A stretch of DNA of 64,000 nt from Streptomyces humidus (GTDB lineage: Bacteria > Actinomycetota > Actinomycetes > Streptomycetales > Streptomycetaceae): NCBI RefSeq assembly GCF_014649655.1, contig NZ_BMTL01000010.1:62001-126000 (forward strand). The letters are read 5' to 3'. Made by a program: the position numbers and the translations under genes. The notes under the pieces are model-generated. The model saw only the letters and a list, made by a program, of their open reading frames with translations, made no database searches and had not been told where the DNA came from. Positions 44,358-52,971 of the stretch are shown here, one piece after another; the first letter of the stretch is position 1, and each line of letters starts with the position of its first letter.

Positions 44358-44666
44358 TCAGCGCTTGGAGCCGAAGAGCTTGAGAGTGATCCCGCCGACG
44401 CTGACCGGGCCGGTGGCGGCGGCGATCGAGACGGCGGTGTGCACGGCGAAGTCGAGCAGCGCGAGCAGCGCGGCGACGGTGGCGAAGACACCGACCGCGC
44501 CTGCGGTGGCGACGGCGAGCGGGTACAAGTACGCGCTGAGCGGGCGGCCGTGGTGGTCGGTGGCGTGGACGACGATGACGATGGGTTGGCCGGTGGCCTG
44601 GGCGCGGTGGTAGGCGTCGGCTGGGATGTGCGGGGCGAGTTGGCCGGACGGGTCGGAGCGGCGCAT
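44358..44666 (-). CDS. small membrane protein, possible Spd-type
   Basis: 102 residues from the ATG at 44666 (gaagggg upstream). A soluble N-terminus with IVIVVHATDHHGRPLSAY is followed by a long hydrophobic region from about residue 48 to 85 that could form two helices. Small membrane proteins near tra in Streptomyces plasmids often act in spreading (Spd), but this is inferred from location only. Confidence 0.6.
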   Translation of the reverse strand: MRRSDPSGQLAPHIPADAYHRAQATGQPIVIVVHATDHHGRPLSAYLYPLAVATAGAVGVFATVAALLALLDFAVHTAVSIAAATGPVSVGGITLKLFGSKR

Positions 44667-44912
44667 GGGGCCCCCTTCAGGGCGCGCGGCGGAATGGTGC
44701 AGGGCGTATGCGGAATGACTCTCTGCGGTCGGTTAGGGAGGCGGAGCCACCCCCTTGGGGAAGGGTTGTGGAGGGGGTTTCAGGGGTGTTGACCTGCGGG
44801 CCTCCCTGACTCCCTGGGAGATCATCAGCGCAGGTCAAGGCAAGGGAGGCGGGGCAGGGAGGGATTCAGGGAGTTCTCCCTGCCTCCCTGCCCCGGCGGG
44901 GTCCGCATCCCT
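44667..44912. other. 246-bp non-coding segment with repeated ccctg/ctccctg motifs; candidate origin or transfer locus
   Basis: No gene. The segment holds many short direct repeats of tccctg/cagggag and a large hairpin at 44851-44894: outer 12-bp stem (ggggcagggagg/cctccctgcccc), 4-nt bulge, then a 6-bp inner stem caggga/tccctg. It sits between the tra gene and the replication block. Such repeat-rich non-coding DNA is where AICE origins or clt transfer sites are found. Confidence 0.45.
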
Positions 44913-47018
44913 TCATCCGTGAGCGGAAGCGGAACCGTCGGTGTCGCGGTTGGCGAGGGCGCGGGCGACCCGGTCGCGTCCGACGACCATGCGGCCATCG
45001 GACTTGTAGGGCTCCGCGCCGGCGTCCTCCAGCACGCGCTTGAGGTCACCGGGCGTCCACCGGCCGTAGGCGTCCGCGTTCAACGCGGTGAGCCGCTTGA
45101 GGACGTCGGCGGTCAGGACGCGGGAGGCGTCTCCGAGGACGGCGGCGATGTCGGCGAGCGGGTCGCGGTCCTCGCCGGTCTCGATGGCGTGCAGGGTGGT
45201 GACGCCGTCGCGCAGGGCCTTGGCCCGGTCCGTGATGGCGGTCGCGCCGTCGTCGTCGATGTAGTGCGTGCGCACCGTGATGGACGCCTGCCCGGCGGGG
45301 ATGGCGATGCCGTCGGAGGCGACGACCAGCGTTCCCCGGTCCAGACCGGGACGCAGCAGGTTCGGCGCGGCCCCGCCGTCGACCGCCTTGTCGCCCAGCG
45401 CCATGCGAGCCTGTGACTCGGTGCCCAGCGCGAGGGAGGCGCGGGTGTGCGCGCCCTCGCGGACCAGCTTGGGAAGGTTCTGGTCGGTGGGGTCCTGCGT
45501 GCCCTGCCACATCAGGACGTTGACGGCGCGGCCCTGGTTGTGGATCTTGCGGACGGCCATGAAATAGCGGGAGTTGGATTTCGAGCCGCCGTAGGGCCGC
45601 TTGTCCTCGTCCTTGGCCGGGCACATGAACGCCACCTGCGCCTCGTCGACCACCACGATCAGCGGCGGGAACGTGGTGCCGGGAGGGGCCTGAAGACGGC
45701 GGTTCATCTCCTCCACCGCGCCCTCGACCATCTCCGTGACCTGCATGACGTGCTCGTCGGTCGGCCCTTGGATCAGGGTCGAGGCGAGGCCGTCGAACAT
45801 GGCCCAGTCGCCGACGCCCTTGAGGTCGCCTATGAGGAACTGCACCGACCGGTCGAGGGCGATCCACAGGGCGAGGGAGCGCAGGGCGACGGTCTTGCCC
45901 TGGTTGGACAATCCGGTGATGAGCAGGTGGCGCTGATACAGGCTCAGCGATGCGGCGTCGCCGCGCAGGTCCTGACCCCAGGGGGCGCGGCCCTTGGCGT
46001 AGTCGGCGGTCATCGTCTCGTCCGTGACCAGCGGGGACGGCCCGATCGGCTCATCCAGCGCGCCGGAGTCGGCGACCCACAGCCGCACCGTCCGCGCGGC
46101 CTGCGGAATCGTGATGAACACCTCATGCTCGTGCCGGGTCAGGTTCTCCGCCAACTTCCGCCGGCGGTTCTGCACCTCGATCGTCGACACCCCGGAGGGC
46201 AGGGTGACATCGACCTCCACGCCGCATCCGGCGATCCGGATCGGACCCAGCATGGACGCGCCAGCGTCGCCCATCTCCTTGATGGCGTTACGCAGCGCCG
46301 GCACCCCCAGATCGCGCAGGGCCTTGACCACGATCGACGGGGTGATCGGCTCGCCCTCGCCCGAGCGGACGTTGGCGGGCATCGCCCACGCGGGGGCGGC
46401 CTGCTGCTTACTGCCGACCGCCCACAGCGCGAGCAGCGCCATAAACGGGCCCAAAGAGACCATCGGCCCCCAGACCACCTGCACGATGGTGATCAGCAGG
46501 TTGATGAACTCGATGACGGCCGCGATGGGGGTGATGACGTCGGTGACGTCCTTGTTCGCGATGGCCATCACGATGCCGAGGGCGACCAGGGACCCGATGC
46601 CCATCCCGGTGCCGACCGCCAGGCCTTTGGCGGCGTCGAGGGGGGAGTGGAGGAGGTCCATGCGGCGGCGGTGGCGGGCGTCGCGGTAGCGCTGGGCGCG
46701 CTCCTCCCACTCCATGGCCGCGTCCATGTTCCCCGCGGCCTCCGCCGCGCGCATGAACCGCTCGTAGCGGGCGGCGGTCTTGCCGTCCCACGTGCGGCGC
46801 GCCACGATCCGCGCCCCACCGGCCACGTAGAGGGAGTGGCGGGCGACCGCGCGGCCGGCGGTCTTCGTGCGGTCGTGCGTGACGGCCGTCTTCACGGCGC
46901 GGCCGGAGCGCACCCACAGCGGCACCGGGGCCGGCGGTGCCGGGTCGGGCACGACGGTGAGCACGGTCGGCGCGGCGGGGGTGGTGTTCTTGTGCAGGTG
47001 AACGACGTTCTCGGACAT
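44913..47018 (-). CDS. tra: FtsK/SpoIIIE-type DNA translocase, conjugal transfer protein Tra
   Basis: 701 residues. Two membrane helices lie near residues 130-215 (GIGSLVALGIVMAIA and MVSLGPFMALLALWAVG), then an ATPase with Walker A GLSNQGKT (about 368-375) and Walker B LIVVVDEAQ (about 452). A C-terminal winged-helix-like segment (WTPGDLKRVLEDAGAEPY) probably recognises the clt sequence. Actinomycete AICEs move double-stranded DNA between hyphae with this single hexameric pump. A hairpin lies upstream at 47076-47099. Confidence 0.93.
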   Translation of the reverse strand: MSENVVHLHKNTTPAAPTVLTVVPDPAPPAPVPLWVRSGRAVKTAVTHDRTKTAGRAVARHSLYVAGGARIVARRTWDGKTAARYERFMRAAEAAGNMDAAMEWEERAQRYRDARHRRRMDLLHSPLDAAKGLAVGTGMGIGSLVALGIVMAIANKDVTDVITPIAAVIEFINLLITIVQVVWGPMVSLGPFMALLALWAVGSKQQAAPAWAMPANVRSGEGEPITPSIVVKALRDLGVPALRNAIKEMGDAGASMLGPIRIAGCGVEVDVTLPSGVSTIEVQNRRRKLAENLTRHEHEVFITIPQAARTVRLWVADSGALDEPIGPSPLVTDETMTADYAKGRAPWGQDLRGDAASLSLYQRHLLITGLSNQGKTVALRSLALWIALDRSVQFLIGDLKGVGDWAMFDGLASTLIQGPTDEHVMQVTEMVEGAVEEMNRRLQAPPGTTFPPLIVVVDEAQVAFMCPAKDEDKRPYGGSKSNSRYFMAVRKIHNQGRAVNVLMWQGTQDPTDQNLPKLVREGAHTRASLALGTESQARMALGDKAVDGGAAPNLLRPGLDRGTLVVASDGIAIPAGQASITVRTHYIDDDGATAITDRAKALRDGVTTLHAIETGEDRDPLADIAAVLGDASRVLTADVLKRLTALNADAYGRWTPGDLKRVLEDAGAEPYKSDGRMVVGRDRVARALANRDTDGSASAHG

Positions 47019-47075
47019 GCGGAAGTCTCCTCAACACCCCACGGCGGGGCGGGAAAGGCTGCGGGAGGATGGGGG

Positions 47076-47099
47076 CCGGGACGGGCGGGGCCGTCCCGG
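47076..47099 (-). terminator. hairpin upstream of tra
   Basis: 9-bp stem (ccgggacgg/ccgtcccgg) with a 6-nt loop between the 105-residue protein gene and tra. Confidence 0.5.
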
Positions 47100-47128
47100 C
47101 GGGACTGTTCAGGCGAGGTGGGCGGGTG

Positions 47129-47446
47129 TCACCACCAACCGGACGACTTCCTCGCGGCCTTGGCGGCGGCGGCCTCGCGCACGATCCGCTGCCGCTCCAT
47201 GTGCAGCGCGGTCAGCTCGGCGGTCAGCCTGGTCTCGGCGGCACTCGCGACGGAGTCCAACCGGTTCTCCTCGCGGCCGGTGCTCTTGCCGCGCAGCACC
47301 CGGTAGGAGCCGCCGGCGAGCGCACCGATCACGGCGCGGCGTTCGGCACTGGTCAGCGGCCACATCTCGCCCTTGCGGACCGCTTCCAGCTTGCGGGTGG
47401 TCTTGCTGATCTCACGGTCCAGGCGGCGGGTGTCGGCGTTGCCCAT
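47129..47446 (-). CDS. hypothetical AICE protein, coiled-coil
   Basis: 105 residues from the ATG at 47446 (ggagt upstream). It is strongly basic and helical, with predicted coiled-coil stretches at both ends (LDREISKTTRKLEAVRKGE and a long Ala/Glu/Arg helix). No membrane segment. It lies between Spd-like proteins and tra, so a role in transfer is likely; no known family is recognised. Confidence 0.6.
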   Translation of the reverse strand: MGNADTRRLDREISKTTRKLEAVRKGEMWPLTSAERRAVIGALAGGSYRVLRGKSTGREENRLDSVASAAETRLTAELTALHMERQRIVREAAAAKAARKSSGWW

Positions 47447-47466
47447 GGTGAGGACTCCTCAGACAG

Positions 47467-48351
47467 TCACGGTGCAGTGCGGGAGGGGTAGGCCACGACG
47501 CGCTTCCACGCGGCGCGCAGGCGCATCTCAGAGGCGGAGTGACCGGCCGCGCGAAAGCGGATGGCCATCTCGCGGTAGGACAGAGCCGGGGTCTCGCTGT
47601 GCCGGATCTCGTCGACCAGCGCGTCGAGAGCCGCGTCGGAGAGGGCGTTGCCGTCGCCCGGCGGGAGCGCGGCGACCGCCTCCGACGGGCCCCACACGGG
47701 CAGCTCCCACGCGGGTGTGACGTCGGGTGTGACGCGGGTCGTCACGCTGGTCAGGGCCCGTCCGGTGTCCTCGCCGCGCCGCGCGGTCTCCAGCGTCGAC
47801 CACGCCCCGGCGAGGGTCTCGGCGGTCCTGGCCTGCACGCGTGCGACGCGCGCGCCTGCCTGCGTCACGGCCGTCAGCCGGGTCTCCTCGGTGGCTGCTT
47901 CGGCGCGCAGCCGGGCACGGGCCACGGCCGCTTCGTCGCGGGCTTCCTGCTGGATTCCCGCGATGGCGTCCAGCGCGACCGGGGTGAGCGCGGTGCGCTC
48001 CCACAATCCGTGCACCAGCCACAGCGCTTTGGCCGCGACCGGCAGCCACGCCACGGCCAGCCACGCACCGCGCGAGTGGTCGGCCGTCAGCGCGTGGGCG
48101 ACCAGGACGGCGGTGGCGATGAGGCCGAAGCACCAGCCGACCACGGTCACCGCGCGGCTGTGGTCGCCCTGCGCGGCCAACCTGCGTTCGTAGGCGAGGG
48201 TGGCCAGCCATCCCCCGTCGATGCCCAAGCCGACGACCAGGGCGACCGGCCACGGCATCGCGGTGCCCAGCCACATCATCACCACGGCCAGGGTGAGCAC
48301 CATGGACACGGCCGTCATCGCGACGGCGGGCAGTACGGTCCGCGCCTTCAC
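47467..48351 (-). CDS. multi-span membrane protein with C-terminal helical/HTH-like region (Spd-like)
   Basis: 294 residues from the GTG at 48351 (gggagg upstream), overlapping the previous stop (GTGA). Four helices lie in the first 130 residues, then a long Ala/Arg/Glu coiled coil. The C-terminal segment LSYREMAIRFRAAGHSASEMRLRAAWKRV resembles a helix-turn-helix. Membrane proteins encoded next to tra in Streptomyces elements (SpdA/SpdB) support intramycelial spread through septa; this is the likely role, without direct evidence. Confidence 0.65.
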   Translation of the reverse strand: MKARTVLPAVAMTAVSMVLTLAVVMMWLGTAMPWPVALVVGLGIDGGWLATLAYERRLAAQGDHSRAVTVVGWCFGLIATAVLVAHALTADHSRGAWLAVAWLPVAAKALWLVHGLWERTALTPVALDAIAGIQQEARDEAAVARARLRAEAATEETRLTAVTQAGARVARVQARTAETLAGAWSTLETARRGEDTGRALTSVTTRVTPDVTPAWELPVWGPSEAVAALPPGDGNALSDAALDALVDEIRHSETPALSYREMAIRFRAAGHSASEMRLRAAWKRVVAYPSRTAP

Positions 48352-48797
48352 AGAGCACCTCCCGCCGCGATCAGCACGGCGAGCAGGAGCAGGGCACCGC
48401 CCGCCATGGTCAGGTCGACCGCGCGGCGCAGGCAGGTGAACTTGGCGACCGCGATCCGTGACAGCCCGGCCACGTCCGTCGCGAGGTCCCCGCCGTTCAC
48501 GGTGGCGGTGATCTCGTCCGGGGCGAGGGTGGCCCACAGCGGGAAGCCGTGCCGGCCACCCAGGTTCGGCCGCACCGACCACAGCAGCAGACCGGCCGCG
48601 CCGACCAGCAACGCCATGCCCAGACCGCCCGCGATACCGGCGGGAACGTTCAGCGGCAGATCGCGGGCGATCGTCCACGCGCCAGCCAGGACCGCGCCGA
48701 CGAACGCGAGCAGCAGCGCCGTCTTGGCGTCGGTCCGGGCGATCTCCGCCTTCACCTCAGCGTGCGCCGCCGTCAGCTTCTCGGCCGGGGCGCTCAT
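48348..48797 (-). CDS. PycTM-like two-TM protein (Pycsar effector-type domain)
   Basis: 149 residues; both ends overlap neighbours by 4 bp. The N-terminal helix EVKAEIARTDAKTALLLAFVGAV is followed by two membrane spans, a middle segment RPNLGG...GFPLWATLAPDEI, then LSRIAVAKFTCLRRAVDLT and a last hydrophobic helix. This order closely resembles the PycTM/DUF5706-type effector family of Pycsar anti-phage systems. No pyrimidine cyclase gene is nearby, so in this element it may instead be a transfer/membrane protein of the same fold. Confidence 0.6.
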   Translation of the reverse strand: MSAPAEKLTAAHAEVKAEIARTDAKTALLLAFVGAVLAGAWTIARDLPLNVPAGIAGGLGMALLVGAAGLLLWSVRPNLGGRHGFPLWATLAPDEITATVNGGDLATDVAGLSRIAVAKFTCLRRAVDLTMAGGALLLLAVLIAAGGAL

Positions 48798-49063
48798 GCG
48801 GCACCCCCCGGCAGCAGCGCGCCGGCCGGGCCGTTGGCCAGGTCCCGACGGGCCGCCAGCACCCGGTTACGGGCCCGGCGGATCCGGCGCGCGTCCACCT
48901 CGTTCACGGGGCGGTCAAGGGTCATGATCTGCGCGTCCAGCAGGTCGACCTCCGCCGCGATGACGGGGGACTCCAGCTCGATCGCGGCCAGCTCAGCGCT
49001 GGTCGGTTCCATGAAGTCGGCGAACGCCGTAACAGCGTCCTGAACAGTCACGATGTGTTCCAT
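48794..49063 (-). CDS. small helical AICE protein (DUF6284-like)
   Basis: 89 residues from the ATG at 49063. It is acidic then basic and fully helical: PTSAELAAIELESPVIAAEVDL, then ARRIRRARNRVLAARRDLAN. I recall this as the DUF6284 type frequent at the start of AICE transfer operons. It is the first gene of the leftward operon; its stop overlaps the PycTM-like gene. Confidence 0.6.
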   Translation of the reverse strand: MEHIVTVQDAVTAFADFMEPTSAELAAIELESPVIAAEVDLLDAQIMTLDRPVNEVDARRIRRARNRVLAARRDLANGPAGALLPGGAA

Positions 49064-49706
49064 GGGTCGTGGTCTCCCTCACAGGTGAAACGGCCCGAAC
49101 AGCGGCCCCGGTGTTACAGCACCGGGGCCGCGCGCCGTTGAAGTCGGTTGATCCGGCTCCCCTCGACCCCGGCCGTACGGACTCCGCTGGACGCGGGACC
49201 GGACGGTCAGGGGAGGCAACCGGCGCGGCGTGAGCCACCGCGAAGGCTGAAGAGAGTGGACCGAGTCACTGCACAGGCGACGCCGGCCGGTCCATCACGG
49301 CGACGCCCAAAGATGTCGTAGACGTATCGGATCTCCTGTCGGTCGAGGGCAACGAGGTAAAGCACTGCAAGGGGGACCGTGTCCCCACTCTCCGGCCGTT
49401 GCTCGCGGTCGCCGGGCCACCTCCCCAGTACGGGCCGAAACCCTGTTTCACCTGGGCTTTAGCGGGCGGTCTTGCAGCGTCTTCCGCCCTGGTCGGAGCA
49501 GCCCAAAAAGGGCCCCTCCTGCGCTCCGCTGAACTAGTTCTGCGGTGCGCTGTGACGATTAAGGCACGCTCCGGAGCGGGCGTCAATAGAACTAGTTCAG
49601 AGAGTCTGTGGCGCGTCCGATCGGTCCCGAAGTGATCCCGACTATCCTTCTAGGACTAGTTCTGTAAGACTGGGGGCGCGTGAGTCACACATCGAGGGAG
49701 TCAGGC
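49064..49706. promoter_or_regulatory. divergent regulatory region with three gaactagttc operators and a 12-bp hairpin
   Basis: No gene in 643 bp. Copies of the 10-bp palindrome gaactagttc lie at 49531-49540 and 49589-49598, and one with a single change (ggactagttc) at 49653-49662; spacings are 58 and 64 bp. They precede the GntR gene and face the divergent transfer operon, so they are the probable KorSA-like operators. A perfect hairpin (gcggccccggtg) at 49102-49131 lies in the leader of the leftward operon. Confidence 0.7.
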
Positions 49707-50483
49707 ATGGAGGAGACCAAGGTTCCGAAGGTTCAGCGGCTCGCTGCTGAGCTTCGGACGAAGATTCGGGAGGGGGTCTACCCCCCGGGTTCCGCGCTGC
49801 CCAAGGTGCGGGAACTCCAGGAGTCCGAAGGTGTCGCCTACCAGACCGCGCGCGACGTCTACCGCGTACTGGAGGACGAGGGCCTGATCATCTCCCGCAG
49901 GGGTGAAGGCACCTTCGTCTCCCCGATCCTCGGAAAGATCCACCGGGACGGTACGGGTCGCTACATCAAGTCGGCTCGGGAAGAGGCTGGCGCGCGTGGC
50001 GCGTTCGCTGCTGAGATCGCCAGGCTCGGGATGACGTCGGGGGCGTCAACCGTGATCAGCCGAGAGCGGCCGCCGAAGCGGGTTGCTCAGATTCTGGGCA
50101 TCCACCACGCAGCGAAAGCGCTCGTCCGGGCCAGGGTGATGCGCGCCGATGCCACGGTCGTACAGGTGGCAACGTCGTACTTCCCCGGTGACGTGGCGTT
50201 CGATACGCAGCTTGAGCAGCAGGACACCGGGGACGGCGGCAGCAAGTCACGTCTGGCCGAACTCGGTTACAAGCAGACCCGGATCCAGGAATCCATCGAC
50301 GTACGGCCTCCAAGCAAGGAAGAAGCCGAGTCACTCGGAGTGTCTGCCGACAGGTTGGTCTACGAGATCACCCATGTTGGTCTGACCGAGAGCGGCAGAG
50401 CCGTCGAGGTCTGCGTTCACGTTATGCCCATCACTCTGTGGTCGCTCAGCTACGAGTGGCCCATCGACCTGCCCGCAGTCTGA
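49707..50483 (+). CDS. GntR family regulator with UTRA domain (KorSA-like)
   Basis: 258 residues from the ATG at 49707 (gaggga upstream; an in-frame GTG at 49680 is possible). The winged helix is residues 5-75 (LRTKIREGVYPPGSALPKVREL, AYQTARDVYRVLEDEGLI, RRGEGTFV), followed by a HutC/UTRA ligand domain (residues about 95-245). In AICEs such as pSAM2 this regulator represses transfer and replication genes. Three palindromes lie immediately upstream, supporting autoregulation. Confidence 0.9.
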   Translation: MEETKVPKVQRLAAELRTKIREGVYPPGSALPKVRELQESEGVAYQTARDVYRVLEDEGLIISRRGEGTFVSPILGKIHRDGTGRYIKSAREEAGARGAFAAEIARLGMTSGASTVISRERPPKRVAQILGIHHAAKALVRARVMRADATVVQVATSYFPGDVAFDTQLEQQDTGDGGSKSRLAELGYKQTRIQESIDVRPPSKEEAESLGVSADRLVYEITHVGLTESGRAVEVCVHVMPITLWSLSYEWPIDLPAV

Positions 50484-50497
50484 GAGGAAAGAACGAA

Positions 50498-51046
50498 GTG
50501 AGCAGCAATACCGCGATCGTCCGCGACGCCACTGAGCGCTACCGCACGGCTCGCCGGGAGGCGGGCGAAAGCCGGGGTGCCTTCGAGACCGAGATCAAGC
50601 GGCTTGGGGGAACCCCTCGCGTGGAAACCGCGATTCGTCGCGACACCGCGCCCTCTCAGGTTGCCGAACTTCTCGGTGTCGCGAGCACGGATCAGACCGT
50701 GATCCGCGCCAGGCACATGTACGACGGTGACCGCCTGGTCCAGCTTGCCGACTCCTACGTCCCTCTGGACGTGGCAGAGGCCGCCGGCGTCGAGAACCCC
50801 GACCCCGGCCTGGGCGGCATCATCAGCCGGATGCGCGACGCCGGGTTCGAGCAGACCGAAGCGATCGAGGAGGTCGCGCTCTATGCGGCGACTTCCGTCG
50901 AGGCAGAAGCATTCGGTGTCGAGGTCGGGACCAACCTCCTGCAGATCACGCACACCGGATACACGAAGACTGGCCGCGCCGTTGAGGTCACCGTCCACCG
51001 GCCCAGCCCTGGTTGGGTTCTGCGTTTCAGCCCGCCCATCAGCTGA
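50498..51046 (+). CDS. UTRA-domain-only paralogue of the GntR regulator
   Basis: 182 residues from a GTG, 14 bp after the GntR gene. It aligns by eye with the C-terminal half of its neighbour: RYRTARREAGESRGAFETEI with RYIKSAREEAGARGAFAAEI, FEQTEAIEEV with YKQTRIQESI, and ITHTGYTKTGRAVEVTVH with ITHVGLTESGRAVEVCVH. There is no winged-helix domain, and no room for one upstream, so it cannot bind DNA in the GntR manner. It may heterodimerise with, or titrate ligand from, the full regulator. A terminator follows. Confidence 0.85.
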   Translation: MSSNTAIVRDATERYRTARREAGESRGAFETEIKRLGGTPRVETAIRRDTAPSQVAELLGVASTDQTVIRARHMYDGDRLVQLADSYVPLDVAEAAGVENPDPGLGGIISRMRDAGFEQTEAIEEVALYAATSVEAEAFGVEVGTNLLQITHTGYTKTGRAVEVTVHRPSPGWVLRFSPPIS

Positions 51047-51060
51047 TCCACGCGAGGATC

Positions 51061-51090
51061 GATGGCCCGCACCAAGAGGTGCGGGCCATC
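51061..51090 (+). terminator. terminator after the UTRA-only gene
   Basis: 12-bp perfect stem (gatggcccgcac/gtgcgggccatc), 6-nt loop, 14 bp beyond the stop. Confidence 0.75.
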
Positions 51091-51240
51091 GGCGTTCCCG
51101 CGGGTTTTTAGCTTCGCTGACACATTCTCCATCGGAATCCCAGCTAGCCGCTGCCAGTAAGGCATGGCGTGAATCGGAATTTAAAGCCCTTGATCCTTAA
51201 GGAGGAGTCGCATAGGGATCGGAGCGGCTTGGCGTTGTGG

Positions 51241-52971
51241 CTAGACGGTCTCCTCTAGACCCTCATTCGCATCTAGGATGAATTGAACGCAGCGGTGAAC
51301 CATAGATCCCAGATGTCCACCGGCAGGCGGAGTCTCGGTCCACTTCTCGCAGACTTTGCGTGCGATCTTGTTCTTGTCTGGAGTGATCGCTTTACCTGAG
51401 CGACTCTGCACCTCCAATGGGTTCACCCACTGGTCACCCTGCCACTGCAACGCCTTAGCCTGAGGGTGAACGTCTGCTACCGCGGCACGCAAAATCTCAA
51501 AAGGCACGTAATTTTCAATCGTGTACCCCTGCGTTACCCATGCGAACCCCCCCTCGTTCGGCTTGTCGAACCCGGCGAAAACGCGTTTCTTGGTTGCGTT
51601 TACGTGAGCCCGCTGGGACTTTTTGTCGCTGTCGATCACAATCGCGAGACGTCTGTTAAGACGCCGCAAGTTGATGAAGTCCGACACTTCTTCATCTTCG
51701 GGTGTTAGATGGTTGAGCAAGCCTCCACCGTAAAACATGATGGAGTAGTGGATTCCTTCAATTAGCCCGGAACTAACTTGACCGATCCAATGCTTCAGGT
51801 AAATTCGATCAGAGGGCCCCTCGACCCAGATGATCGCATTCGTTTGCAACAGGTCGGACGGCCTGTAGCCTAGATCTGAGCAGATCGTCGACAGAGAAGC
51901 AGGCGTTAGCGCGGGAATGAGCTCTGTATGGTTGCCATTGTGTGATACGTGGATCACTGATGCATAGCTGAAATCGAGGAAGTGCGCCGAGTGGGTCGCA
52001 ATCAAATATTGATTGCTCGTTTCGTTCGCAAGGTACCTAATGAACTTTCTTTGCAGGATCGGGTGCAGGTGTACTTCGGGTTCCTCGATACATACGACGG
52101 TCCTGTCCAGTACGGTAGCCGCCGCCGCCAAGATCACAACTTGGTGAATGCCGGTGCCCAAATTTTCCAGAGGCAGCATTCTCCCGCCATGATGGACATT
52201 CAAGGTTAGCGCATTGTGTTGGACTTCCAACTGTGCGGAATCATCATCTAGAACATTTTGGAGGAACTTATTTATAGCGCCGAATTTTTCAGAGTCTCTG
52301 CGATATGTCTCTGCATTAGGGTTCTGAAGTTTTTGTAGCTTCTCAAGCAGTCCAGCACCTTCATGGGTGCCATTTGCTCCCATACCGTCGGCGACTGGTC
52401 GAATCTGTCGAAACGCCTCAATTGTCTCGACAGACAGCACCTCAAGTGGCCGCCCGATAAGTCTTTGTGTGATCCTGACGGAATTCAGCCGTCGGGCTGT
52501 CTCGTTGTTTGAGTCGTTCCATTCGTTAGCGATGAGTCGGGAAGCCCCGACAAGGCCTGCCACCTCACCACTTGCATCTCTAAATTGTTCCTCGATGAGC
52601 ATTCCCTCTAGGTTGAATTCTAGCCACGTCAGGCCATCGTTAAATTTCTGCAATGAGGGATGCCCCAGTAGACCTCGGAGCGTACCTTCGACAGACCTTT
52701 GTTCTGGCGTAAGGGATTCGATGATTTTGTCAATGCTGTAAGCGAGAGAGTATCGACAGGGAGTGTCTGGATGACTTTGTGGCCTATCGAGAATGCTTAG
52801 TGAAGAATCACTAGTTGACAGCTTCTTAAAGAAGCGAAGGAAATTTGACTTTCCGGCATTATTTTGGCCCGCTAGCAGCGTTACGCTTCCCAAGCGTCCG
52901 CTGTATTGCATCTCTGTACCGAAGCTACGGAATCCAGAAATGCCTAGCCCTGGGAAGATGATGTCGGCCAT
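51241..52971 (-). CDS. OLD-family ATP-dependent endonuclease (AAA ATPase + TOPRIM)
   Basis: 576 residues. The N-terminal SMC/ABC-like ATPase has Walker A AGQNNAGKS (about 33-41), a signature LENLGTGIHQ, Walker B VCIEEPEVHLHP and switch IATHSAHF. The C-terminal TOPRIM domain shows IIWVEGPSDRIYLKHW (Glu, about 387) and the D-x-D motif IVIDSDKK (about 447). This is the class 1 OLD layout (P2 Old, AAA15-TOPRIM), associated with phage defence. The gene is visibly AT-richer than its surroundings and uses codons rare in Streptomyces (ATA, CTA), indicating recent acquisition. No UvrD partner is present, so it is not Gabija. Confidence 0.88.
   Translation of the reverse strand: MADIIFPGLGISGFRSFGTEMQYSGRLGSVTLLAGQNNAGKSNFLRFFKKLSTSDSSLSILDRPQSHPDTPCRYSLAYSIDKIIESLTPEQRSVEGTLRGLLGHPSLQKFNDGLTWLEFNLEGMLIEEQFRDASGEVAGLVGASRLIANEWNDSNNETARRLNSVRITQRLIGRPLEVLSVETIEAFRQIRPVADGMGANGTHEGAGLLEKLQKLQNPNAETYRRDSEKFGAINKFLQNVLDDDSAQLEVQHNALTLNVHHGGRMLPLENLGTGIHQVVILAAAATVLDRTVVCIEEPEVHLHPILQRKFIRYLANETSNQYLIATHSAHFLDFSYASVIHVSHNGNHTELIPALTPASLSTICSDLGYRPSDLLQTNAIIWVEGPSDRIYLKHWIGQVSSGLIEGIHYSIMFYGGGLLNHLTPEDEEVSDFINLRRLNRRLAIVIDSDKKSQRAHVNATKKRVFAGFDKPNEGGFAWVTQGYTIENYVPFEILRAAVADVHPQAKALQWQGDQWVNPLEVQSRSGKAITPDKNKIARKVCEKWTETPPAGGHLGSMVHRCVQFILDANEGLEETV

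Noticed and set aside
51241..52971. Gabija or PARIS defence system
   Set aside because: There is no UvrD-like helicase (GajB) and no separate AriB; ATPase and TOPRIM are fused in one chain, so a stand-alone OLD protein fits better.
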